From assembly GCA_010093515.1 (NCBI GenBank), contig MU001672.1, positions 830,496-894,495 on the forward strand: a DNA stretch of 64,000 nt. The letters are read 5' to 3'. This document shows positions 46,028-55,687 of this stretch, piece after piece (position 1 is the first letter of the stretch; every line of letters starts with the position of its first letter). A program made the position numbers and the translations under genes. The notes under the pieces were generated by a model. The model saw only the letters and a program-made list of their open reading frames with translations. It did not search any database and was not told the origin of the DNA. The DNA comes from Lineolata rhizophorae. Lineage: Eukaryota; Ascomycota; Dothideomycetes; Lineolatales; Lineolataceae.

Positions 46028-46666
46028 AATGTTAATTGGTAGTAATCCAGCGTGGCGGGGAGTATTTTCAAACGGCGAGCAGTTCAGGCAAAAGTCCAGG
46101 GAATGATACGGTCTCGTGCCTGGCACCTACGTCAATGGCAAGTAATCGATCATACCCCATCACGTGATTCTACTTATATCTATTGGGACTAGACTCTAAG
46201 GAATAGGAATATACTATTAAACACTCTTGAATGAGGACGCTTCTCGAATTTTAGCACCTTACCCACAGCTCTGAACCATTTACCATGGCTTCAATACAGT
46301 CTAAAGTTGGTAGTCCAGGAACGCCCCAAACTATGAAACCTACTTTGGCCTCAACTTGTGGAATTCCATAACCAGAGGGGTTATAGAATTTATAGATAGG
46401 GACGGTTGCGATATGAGCTCACGAAAATAGCTGAATCGCAGGTGTTAATTTTTATCAAACAGCTACAGAAGATGTCCTTTTCGCAGCCTCGTGGGTAAGA
46501 GCCATGTCCGCAAAAAGTTGCTTGCAGGCAGCGCCAACAAGCTCTTGGGAGATACGTGCGTACCGTGATCAAGACATGGCCAAGACATAATGTAGACGCC
46601 CTCGCCGCCGCAATCAAAAAAAAACCCTTTTTCATTCTATATCTTGTCTGCACCGGTCCCCGCCTC
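46028..46666. other. Intergenic region between the small mitochondrial gene and ARP3
   Basis: About 0.6 kb containing the promoter of the small gene and the 3' flank of ARP3; AT-rich from 46140 to 46480. Nothing else seen. Confidence 0.5.
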
Positions 46667-48303
46667 TCACGTGCTTCCGGGCCCACCCAGCAGAGCAAAC
46701 CTCCGCACGATGGACGGTCCAATCTCGTCGTATTCGGCCTTGGTGTGGCAGTAACTCCTGAACTCGGGCGTCTGGCCGAGCAAGCTGCCGCCGAACCAGG
46801 GGCCGTGGCGCTGACGCCTGTGGGTGATGACCTGGACGTCGAGGCCGCCCGACTTGACGCCGGCGAGGGCCTCGGAGCGCTTGATGCGGGCGTCGACGAG
46901 GTGGCGGATGTCGCGCTGGAGACGGCGGCCGAAGTCCTTGTACAGCGTCGAGCCGCCCGACAGCACAATGTTCTTGTAGAGGCCGCGGCGCACGTCGATG
47001 GGCGACGTCTGGATCACCGTGTCGACGATGTTGGGCAGCGGCGTCAAAAAGTCCGACGAGTAGATCTCCGGGTTGAAGAAGATCTCGGGCGCGAGGAAGC
47101 GCTCGTAGCCGACGTCGACGGCCGCCGTGCGCCCATTCGGGTACGTCACCGTGTGCTTGGCGAAGCGGTCGGGCTCGCGGTCGAAGCGCGCAAACTCCTT
47201 GACGATGTCCGGACACACGTAGCAGTACTCCTCCTTGATACGCTCGGCCGTCTTCAGGCTACTGTCGGGCTCGCCGCGGTCGCGCAGCAGCGACTGCACG
47301 AAGTAGGTGATGTCGCGGCCAGCGATGGGAATAGACTTGATCGAAGATCCGATTACGTAGCCTTCGGCGACGGGGATGACGTGCGTCACACCCTCACCGG
47401 AGTCGATAACTGTACCGGTCAAGGAGCGGTCTTGGACTTTGGAGGAGGTCCAGGAGGCGGCAAGGGCAAGGACGGCTTGAACGGCGATGTAAAGGCCGGC
47501 ACAGTTAAAGGATTCGAACATGATTTCGGCGGTGTTTTCGCGGTTTTCCGGCGGGTTTAGAGGCTAGAGCGAGCGATGAATGAATTTGATTCCTTCTGTC
47601 CGGGGAATACGGTAGTCTTACTGGTTCAGTGAGCAGGAAATAGTGGTCTTCGGGCTCTACTCGTAGGTATTTAAATATTGAGTTCGACCAAAACCGTTCC
47701 ATATGATCCTAGAATGGTCAGTCATGCTTCCTCCAAAAGGTCAAGCCTGTCCACCATACCCAGTTCTCGATTTGGCCATGTCGTATAGGATAGTGAAGAC
47801 CATAACCTGAGCGACCAAACTGTCAGCGTCGGCCCCAAATCAACGGTACCCGTCCTGATGACTTTATACCTGGCCCAGCTGAAGCTGCCAATGCCTCATC
47901 CCCAATAAAGAAGTCCAGGTCCTCGGTTCCTCGCTTAGCAGACAAGTGTGAGCTCGGCCCAGCACCACCAGTAAGAAATGAAGGTTTGTTCGCGACTGCT
48001 GGTCGCCCGGAGCCAGAACCTCCTGCGCCTGCACCTGCGCCCTTGGTTGCTATAGCCGTGGGGAAGACGAAAGAGGGAGAGTCGTTGCCAGCAAAACCTA
48101 AAGCGGGCGGTGTCAGCAGCAGTAAAGACATGCGGACGCAAAATTCAATATACGCCGAAATGACCGCGTACCTAGCTTAGAAAAACCCGTGCCGCTGCAA
48201 ATGGTTAGCTACGGCGTCCTCCCACTGTCGAATTGCCGGTGATGCGGGAGACCAGGAATTTGACGTACTTGTCCATGACAACAGCAGGGGTTTGGGGCGC
48301 CAT
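46667..48303 (-). CDS. ARP3: Actin-related protein 3, Arp2/3 complex subunit
   Basis: Subunit of the Arp2/3 complex that nucleates branched actin at endocytic patches and hyphal tips. Six exons: 48303-48269, 48194-48172, 48097-47870, 47806-47760, 47708-47622 and 47563-46667; total about 438 residues, the usual Arp3 length. The joined N-terminus reads [32 protein letters not shown], the actin-family phosphate-binding loop. Other marks: [78 protein letters not shown] and [20 protein letters not shown], ending [23 protein letters not shown] insert in the N-terminal region is a fungal Arp3 feature. The second exon is only 23 nt. Every junction restores the family sequence in frame, so the model is strong. 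Confidence 0.94.
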
Positions 48304-49546
48304 GATTGCGACAGCCTCCCCGGGCGAGCGACTCGGGATCGAGAGTGGTGAGGCCGGAGGTAGCGCGAGGGCGCAAGCAGGAACGCGGGATGAGGTTCAC
48401 GATGGCCGACTGGCGGTGCCGATGGTGGGCCGGCACCGACCGCCCCGCCAGCGGTGCTTGGCGCCTTCGCTCTCCAGGTTCTGTGGCGGCGCGGGGCTGT
48501 GCGCTGCCCGCCAGGGCGGAATCCGCGCCGCGCCGCTAAGCCCGTTGCAGCAATTGGAATTGGATCCGACCCGACTTCCACTCTCTAGTGCCCGTCACTC
48601 TCTGTCTAGAGTGTCCCCGTACGAGCTGCCCGTGAACACTGTTTCTATGCCTCGGTCCCACTCACGCGAACCCTGGCGCCTTCCCTTCAGTTCAGGAAAA
48701 ACAGAGACGAGACTGGCCGCGTCGACCGACCACCGTGACTCCCGCTAAAGTTCCCAGGAGCACAACCAGATCTTATGGCAGTGCTCTCAACGCGATGCCC
48801 TATTTAGTTCGACCGTACCTAGCACTTGTCCCCCGTCTCGGTCCAATATCGGCTTTTCCTAAGGCCCATGAGAATCTTTGCTCCCGCGCCCTCACGAGAA
48901 GTTGGCCACGCCCACGGTGTTGCTAGGCTGGTGTCGAGGTGTACTCGGTCGCCGTTCGAGCCGTTGCGTAATGCCACTCGAGTCGGCCGTCAGTGTTAGC
49001 ATTGGAGGAAACAGCGCGGCCGACCTCGCCGGCCCCGGGCTTTCCAAAAACGCTCCGTGCTACGCACGACGCATGTAAATCCGTCGACCTTACTCACGAC
49101 CTGCCACTGCCTGTGCACTGCCGCCGGGCCGGCTTGCAGGGGCCGTCTAGCCGTCGTCATTAAGCTTCTGCATACCTACGTGCATCTTCCTCCAGGCACT
49201 CTCGTTCACACTGGAAGTCCACCTCTCCATTGTTTCCGTGCTCCCTATTAGCCTTCACATTGTTACTTTTCATCTAGCTCGCAACCTTTCCCAGGCCTTC
49301 TAGGCCAAGCATTCGTTTATTTTCGACGCCGAGCTTGGAAACTACTCCAGCACGTGGCCGGAGCCCCCTAGTCAAAAGCCCGCCACAGGCTGCCACCAAG
49401 CTTGCCGTTGTTCCCTTTTGTTTACCTCTGGAGCTTCGCCAACCTCTTCTACCGGGGTCCACAAAACAACCGCCAAAACGGCCGAACCAATTTCTCCCGC
49501 GGCAGAGCAGGCCCTGTCTCTGCGCCGCTATTCTTTGCTCCCTAGA
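48304..49546. other. Divergent promoter between ARP3 and the taspase gene
   Basis: About 1.2 kb. The frame of the taspase gene is open for about 130 bases before its ATG but has no earlier ATG there. No other gene seen. Confidence 0.5.
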
Positions 49547-51609
49547 ATGTTCTCTCCGAAGGCGCACAATGACGGCTGTGTCATCTATGTGCATGCGGGC
49601 GCTGGATACCATAGTCACGCAAACGAAGAGGTGCACCTCGCGGCCTGCAGGGATGCTGCGCGATTAGGAATGGCGGTCATTCGGGCCGGGGGAACTGCAG
49701 TAGAGGCGGTTGAATCGGCAATCAAGGTTCTCGAGGACCGCGAGATCACGAACGCTGGGTACGGCAGCAATCTCGCCATGGATGGCGTTGTCGAGTGCGA
49801 CGCGTCCATCGTCGACCACTTCGGTCGGAGTGGCGCGGTCGGCGCGGTCGCTCGTAAGTGAATGATGTCCCGTCGTACGTTGGTGTGCAACTCTCGATTA
49901 ACTTTTTTGACAGAAATCAAGAACCCTATCTCCTTGGCGCGAATTCTCTATGACAACACCACCAGGGAGATGTCCCTTCGTCGCGTCCCTCCGAACCTTC
50001 TGGTCGGCCAGGGAGCAACCGACTACGCCTTCGAAAATGGCATCTCTATCCTTCCTTTTGACGCGATTGTCTCTCCGGCCGCACGCGAGCGTTGGTACCG
50101 CTGGAAATCTGACCTAAGGTATGCTGAGCGTAAAAACAAAGACGCTAAGATCCATCAAACCCCGGAAGATCCTCTCCGAGCTCAAGTACGAAACAATAGG
50201 ACCAGGGAAGAATATGCCGAGGCACTGCTCGCCGAGAAGGAAGCTCGCCGGCTGGCCCTACAAACATCCAAAGCACGTCATCGTGCGAAAAGCCCTTCGC
50301 ATGCCACGCCTCCAGGCACCCCGAATGGATCTTCTCCATCGCAGCAGTCCGTCGCTGGTATCACCGGGATGGTGGACCGCATGGCTATTGTCCCTGGCTC
50401 TATTGCAGAGGCTTCTCACAGCGCTTTCATCAACAGCACTCAGCGCGTCCCTACTTTGTCGAACTACATCGACAATAACGAAAATGGTAGTCAGGACGGT
50501 AGCGACTTTGCTCCAAGCGATGCCTTTGCGCCTTCTCCGGTTCCGTCGGCAAGCTTTTGGCAGGATGGACCAACTGAGCCTCGTGATCGCGATACTGCGA
50601 AGGGTGACGTTGAAAAAAATGGTGAAGAATTGGACGGCGGTGAGACCTCAAGCTCACTTGAGCTTCCTTCAATCACACCGAGTCCCTCTGAAACCCCTGC
50701 TGCGGCCCCTTCCGCTCGGAATGAACAGGAACATTCTCTTTCTGGCACCACTGAGGCTCAGGCTGATATCGAGGGCCCAATGCTTGACGGTGATGCCGAG
50801 AAGGCCATATCAAATGATGAAGCGGAAAAGAAGGTCGACGCTGAAAAGAATGATGTGCGCAAGTCTAGACTGTCTCCAACCGATAACGACAGCCCCAACC
50901 CTTCAGAAAATGCAGCAGTAACGCTCAAAGTTCTCCCGTACCGCCCCAAAGCCCGAGGTGATGATATCATAGACACTGTTGGGGCCATTGCGGTCGACTC
51001 TAACGGCAATATCGCGTGCGGTGCGTCTTCCGGTGGAATTGGCATGAAGCATCGTGGTAGAGTTGGACCTGCTGCCCTAGTTGGTGTTGGCGCCGCGGTG
51101 ATCCCCGTTGAATCAGACGACCCTGATAAGGTATCAATTGGTGTGGTAACTAGTGGAACTGGCGAGCACATGGCCACCACTGTAACTGCTGCAACTTGCG
51201 CCCGTAGGCTCTACGAAGGCGTGCACTCACCTCGCAAGGGCCATATTGGCGGTAATGCTTCTACTGAAGACGACGATGATATCTTGCGGAAGATCATCGA
51301 CAAGGATTTCATGGGTGAGTTTTACCAAGTGCTTCTGCCAAGTCGTCTTCAAGGTGTTAATTCTCTTCAGGCCATCCTAGTGTCCTCCATTCGCGCAGCG
51401 CCGGTGCTCTCGGACTCTTAGCTGTGAAGAAGACGTCTCGCGGTACCTACCTCTACTTCGCGCACAACACAGATTCATTCGCGCTGGCGAGCATGCACTC
51501 AGGTGACGTGCACCCAGCCTGTACCATGTCGCGCAACTCAGGCAACGGCGACATTGCGCTCGGCGCTCGCGTCGTTCCCAAGAAGAACAAGGGCAAGAAG
51601 AAGCACTAG
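49547..51609 (+). CDS. Threonine aspartase / taspase-1-like N-terminal nucleophile hydrolase
   Basis: About 648 residues from exons 49547-49853, 49914-51314 and 51371-51609. It belongs to the asparaginase-2/taspase family, whose precursors self-cleave in front of a catalytic threonine. The alpha part has VIYVHAGAGYHSHANEEVHL, GGTAVEAVESAIKVLEDREI and TNAGYGSNLAMDGVVECDAS. After the first intron, IKNPISLARILYDNTTREMS and PPNLLVGQGATDYAFENGIS follow. The predicted cleavage site is in DDIIDTVGAIAVDSNGNIAC, with Thr near residue 455 becoming the nucleophile. The beta part has SSGGIGMKHRGRVGPAALVG and a C-terminal SGNGDIALGARVVPKKNKGK. Between the alpha core and the Thr is a Ser/Pro/Glu-rich insert of about 300 residues, which makes the protein much larger than animal taspase (about 420). 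In animals the enzyme cleaves MLL and TFIIA; the fungal substrate is unknown. Confidence 0.87.
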
Positions 51610-52492
51610 ACTTAGAGACTGAACGGCTCGATTCGAAAGAGCACCGCGTGTTGCCAAAAGAGTGTTCTTGCTTTTCTTCTCGGCAAAATGAAAAGTTGGA
51701 CTAGGGCTTTTACAAGGTGGAGAGAGATGCTCGAGGTCGGCTGGAGATGGTGATGGAACCAGAGAAATATTTTGACTGGAAACGAACTGCTGGACCTTGG
51801 TTGTCACGCTGGACGGTTTGTTTGGCACGGTTGGCGTGGTGCTCCATGAGCCCTCTTTGCCTCCTGTGGTAGTTCCTTTTGCTGCCCCTACAAACCAAAA
51901 ATATTCATAAAACATGAATCAGAAGGGCTTAACACTTTCGCCCTAGAGTGTGGAAGCGGTTCGCTCGTGAGTCATCATCGCTGTGCACGGTATGCAGGGC
52001 TTTTAGTGCTTAGACATTGCCTTCGTCGCTAAAGCATCTCCCATGGCAAGACTTTATCGGCAGTTAAGTGGGAAGAGCGACAACGGGCTCTAAGTCGCCC
52101 CGAGCCGCTCACTAACATGGATGTTGCAGTGACGTTATTTAGGAAATGGGTAACTTCGTAAGAGCGGGAAACTGAGTAAAGCTTCTGATGGTACATAGTT
52201 CTCTGTCTCCCCTAACTTTAGACTAAATGAAGTCCCAGCAGACCCATTTTACTCTCGGGTCAGAGCCAACTACCTCCCACGGATCTAGCAAGCGTAGATA
52301 CCACCGAAAGGCATTTAGAAGTTCCACGGTTATGCTTTTACAATCAGTCACTTGATCAAAAAAATCGTTTCTATCCACACATATCGTGTTATGGGCCAGC
52401 GTATATATTCTGAAGCGCCCTCTACTGATTGCTTATACTCCTCGTGCACAATCAGCCACCCACAACCTCACCAGGCAAACTACCCGGGGACG
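51610..52492. other. Intergenic region
   Basis: About 0.9 kb. A minus-strand frame at 51538-51915 overlaps the 3' end of the taspase gene and its C-terminus is just the antisense of that exon, so it is not called. A TGAGTCA 7-mer lies at 51968-51974. Nothing else is supported. Confidence 0.45.
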
Positions 52493-53026
52493 ATGAACAT
52501 TCAGATGGACGATCTCGAAAGGGGTGCCCTAACCCCTCCGCCACTGGCCTACAACCCAGCGACGCATAACCGTTTTACGGTGTATCCAAGCAATTCTCGT
52601 TCAAGTAGTCGCGCGCCCTCCTTGAACGAATGCTCCGCGCCTGACTCGCGGGCAAGACGCGGTCTTGCCGACCGGCTCAGAAGGGGTTTTGTTGACTTTG
52701 CCAAGTATTCTATGTGCGTTTCCGGCGTCACCTTCTTTTTTATTTATTCCTTTGCGGGCGCGCTGGGTCCGTACAGCAAAGTCGTGGGTGGAGGCGAAAT
52801 TCTCAATGATCGCGAGAGCCGTGCCTGCCTAGTCGCGGTGGGTATACTGGCTCTAAACTTGAGTATTGGGCTCTTGACTTTCTGGCATTATGTGCTCTTC
52901 TTTGGTCGAGCACCGTCGGCAAGGCTTGCTACGGTGCAGGATGTGTTATGTGGTTACTCGTGGTTTATCTCGTGGACGACTCTCATGTTAACCATGATCG
53001 CTAGTGTGTACTGGTCGAAAAAGTAA
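52493..53026 (+). CDS. Small multi-span membrane protein, function unknown
   Basis: 177 residues from the ATG at 52493 (MNIQMDDLERGALTPPPLAY). The cytosolic-looking N-terminus of about 75 residues is rich in Ser, Arg and Pro. Three hydrophobic segments follow: CVSGVTFFFIYSFAGALG, LVAVGILALNLSIGLLTFWH and SWFISWTTLMLTMIASVYW, the last ending WSKK and a stop. The stop overlaps a good donor (AAAAAGTAAGTT), so a further exon downstream cannot be excluded. An earlier in-frame ATG at 52393 would add 33 residues. The membrane topology and position give no function; I do not recognise the family. Confidence 0.6.
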   Translation: MNIQMDDLERGALTPPPLAYNPATHNRFTVYPSNSRSSSRAPSLNECSAPDSRARRGLADRLRRGFVDFAKYSMCVSGVTFFFIYSFAGALGPYSKVVGGGEILNDRESRACLVAVGILALNLSIGLLTFWHYVLFFGRAPSARLATVQDVLCGYSWFISWTTLMLTMIASVYWSKK

Positions 53027-53686
53027 GTTCCAAAACGTCCCTTTTTTACCCCGTTTGAAATGTTCTTCGTAGCGACCGAAGAAGGCTCGTTACGACTACT
53101 AGTCGTTCTGTTGGATTTTGGGACACATTACCTGCCTTGCTTAGTGCTAGGACTCCTATATCTCTAACACGCTCCTTCTAGTATTTTCAACATAGAGATT
53201 CGGCGTGCTTGAAGCCCAAAACACTCCTAAAGCCGTAGGGACCTACTTCTTAAGGTGAAGTGCTTGCTTTTGACTAGAACAAGTCCTTGATTCTAGAAAC
53301 CTTAGGAAGCTAATAATTATTCTACAGGAAAGATCTTTCATAACCGGCGCTTCGAATCTAAAGCTAAAGCCATCGGATGACCATCGAAGTGGATGTAGTA
53401 GTCTTCCAGAGCTTCGCCCACGGTTTTCCTGTTTCGTGTTCAGGGAGCTCGACTCGAGGACGAAATTCGAGCACCGATACTTTCGATTCTGTATTGCTTG
53501 GTCGCTTGATACAGTAATTTTTAAGCATTGGCAAGAATGCCTTTCGTGTAGGAGTTAGGGTCTTAATAGACTATTTTTCTTGCTTGAGGGTAAGAAACTA
53601 CGCCGATTTTCAACGTTTAGAAAAAGCGGATAATCCATTTGATGCGAGTTACGAAATCTAGAGGCATAGTCTTATCCTAGAGGGCT
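53027..53686. other. AT-rich convergent intergenic region
   Basis: About 0.66 kb with many stops in all frames and no coding potential. The base composition and CTAG/TAAG-rich texture resemble a decayed repeat, but no ends or duplications are visible. Confidence 0.45.
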
Positions 53687-55110
53687 CTATACTTTAGGGT
53701 ATATGTCTGACCTTCGTAAGAGTGGCATCTCCCGCCGTACCTTTTCTAACAATCTAAGGTCTATTTCAGCAGTTGCAATCTGCGGCTCGTCAGACTCGCC
53801 ATCCAATTCGGCCAGAATTTCTCCCCAAGGAGAAATGATCATGCTATGTCCGTAGCTTGCCCTCTTCTCATTATGACGTCCAGCCTGTACCTAGGTGAGT
53901 TTCTGCGTGTGGAAATAATCTTATAACTGGGACATACCTGAGCCGCCGCAATTACATATGACTCCGTCTCGATTGCTCTAGCTCGCAGCAATGGTTCCCA
54001 GTGTGCCCGTCCCGTTGGAATCGTGAAGGCCGACGGATATGTGATGATCTGAGCGTTTTGCCTCTTGAGAGCCAGGCTGATTTCTGGGAACCGGAGCTAT
54101 TTGGTTCATGAGTGGTATGCCATCAATATACGTCAGCGAGAATGAAATTAAAGCCCGAGATATGACATCAACAGAAAAGGGATACGAACGTCGAAGCATA
54201 TTGTCAGCCCTACACGACCCACAGGCGTTTCAAACGGGGGAAGGATGCTCATTCCTTTCTCAACGCTACTAAACTCTCGGATAATGTGTTAGCGAGTAAA
54301 ATGTTTTACCTGATCATCAGGTTAACTTTGGGAGGGCTGCGGACTTGCTCTCTTTCAGTACCGGCCCTCCTTTGATGTCGACATCGAATAGATGTAGCTT
54401 TTGGTATCTCTGCACAATTTCCCCGCTTTCATCAATCCATAGTAATGTGTTCTTCACCTTTTCACCACCTTGGGCAGGTTCGTGGACCCCAACGTTGACA
54501 GGAAGCTTCGCCTTCCGCGCCATGTCCTGCAGCCCAAGTACAAATTCGCTGCTCGTCACAGGTTGGACTAACGCTACGGTCTCGGTAGCGGATGGGGCAA
54601 TATAATCACTTGCTTCCGGAAGGAACAAAGCCTAAGAACAGGCACAATCCAGTTACCAACTCCTACGCGGGTCATTGATCTCTAAGGCAATGGAGGCCCT
54701 CTTCGAGCAAGGGAGAAACAGAACACAGAGCTCAGACCTTTGCGCCAATGGCTGCGGCTTTGTTCACTAGTTGGCGACACTGACTCAGATTATGTGCCAT
54801 ACTCGCCGTGGAGCATATCTGTCCAACTGCCTGTGTTCTTATTAGCGCAGTGGCCAACCAAGTCATGGTGCGTTGGGAATGATGCGACGAATATGATTCC
54901 TTGTATTTGATTTTCCATGACAGTTGGCAACATCTCGGCCAGTCCAGGCTCTAGTTTCATTGCAGTTCTTTGACATGTCAACCAAAAAGAATAAAACAAA
55001 GTAAATTACAGTGCGATAAATCTAACGCAGATTGTATGACGTAAAATCTAGCAACGGAGAGCAACTTAACAAGATAATCGATATTGATAGAAGCTTACCG
55101 CAATCGCCAT
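53687..55110 (-). CDS. Nitrilase-superfamily amidase (Nit1/Nit2 type)
   Basis: Cytosolic or mitochondrial carbon-nitrogen hydrolase, probably a deaminated-glutathione or omega-amidase. Six exons: 55110-55099, 54830-54738, 54631-54345, 54265-54190, 54096-53938 and 53884-53687; 274 residues, normal for the family. The catalytic triad is visible: Glu41 in ALFLPEASD, Lys113 in RYQKLHLFD and Cys154 in LTICFDLRFPE. Other marks are GRAHWEPLLRARAIE and SYGHSMIISPWGEI; it ends RRSDIYPKV. The first exon encodes only MAIA. Two junctions are weaker: the third donor is GTCCGC, and the second acceptor was chosen (ACACAG) because it keeps VGQICSTASM in frame. The gene is divergent from the TMF1 gene. Confidence 0.88.
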
Positions 55111-55687
55111 TGTGACCCTAGCGGCACAGGAAGAAGAGAGTATGATAGTCAGTAGTCCTTAGATACTCCGTAATAACAACGATCTCGAATGCGGAAGAGG
55201 TTCTGAGGTGGAGGGTAACGCATGAGACAAAAGTTCAAGGCGAAGCGTGGGGGTTGGTGGCTGGAACCTCCAGTCTCAGGGCGTCACGCCAAGACCTGTG
55301 AGCGGCGCAATGCCCGTTCTGCCGACCTCGGGCAAGTCTTCCAAGCGGTCACGCTGCTTCGCCGCCTCGCCGCCTCGCCGCCTTAGGTAGACGCTTTGTT
55401 GTTCTCATGTCCGGATTGACAAGCACCTTGCCTCCAATCCCCGCGCCCTCTCGCGCTTTCTTCGTCGCCCTCGCGCGCGCGCAGCGCCATGTCGCACCCG
55501 CCCCGCCGCGTCAGCACCACTAGCTTCGACCCGCTCGTACTCGTCCTGTGACGAACGGAAGGCCCCGAACGAACGCGGCACGAAGGCTGCTTAACGTGGC
55601 AGCTCGCCGGATTGCGCACACCTTTCACCCAGCCCTACGTACCCAACATCACCGTACATCTAGCCTGCACTCGCAATCGACGGCGTC
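55111..55687. other. Divergent promoter between the nitrilase and TMF1-type genes
   Basis: 577 bp. Short GC-rich direct repeats of GCCTCGCC lie at about 55362-55382. No coding frame is supported. Confidence 0.5.

Noticed and set aside
46556-47560. 334-codon plus-strand frame opposite ARP3
   Set aside because: It is antisense to the conserved ARP3 exon and has no family features.
51538-51915. 125-codon minus-strand frame with a hydrophobic tail
   Set aside because: The hydrophobic tail is just the antisense of the taspase C-terminal exon.
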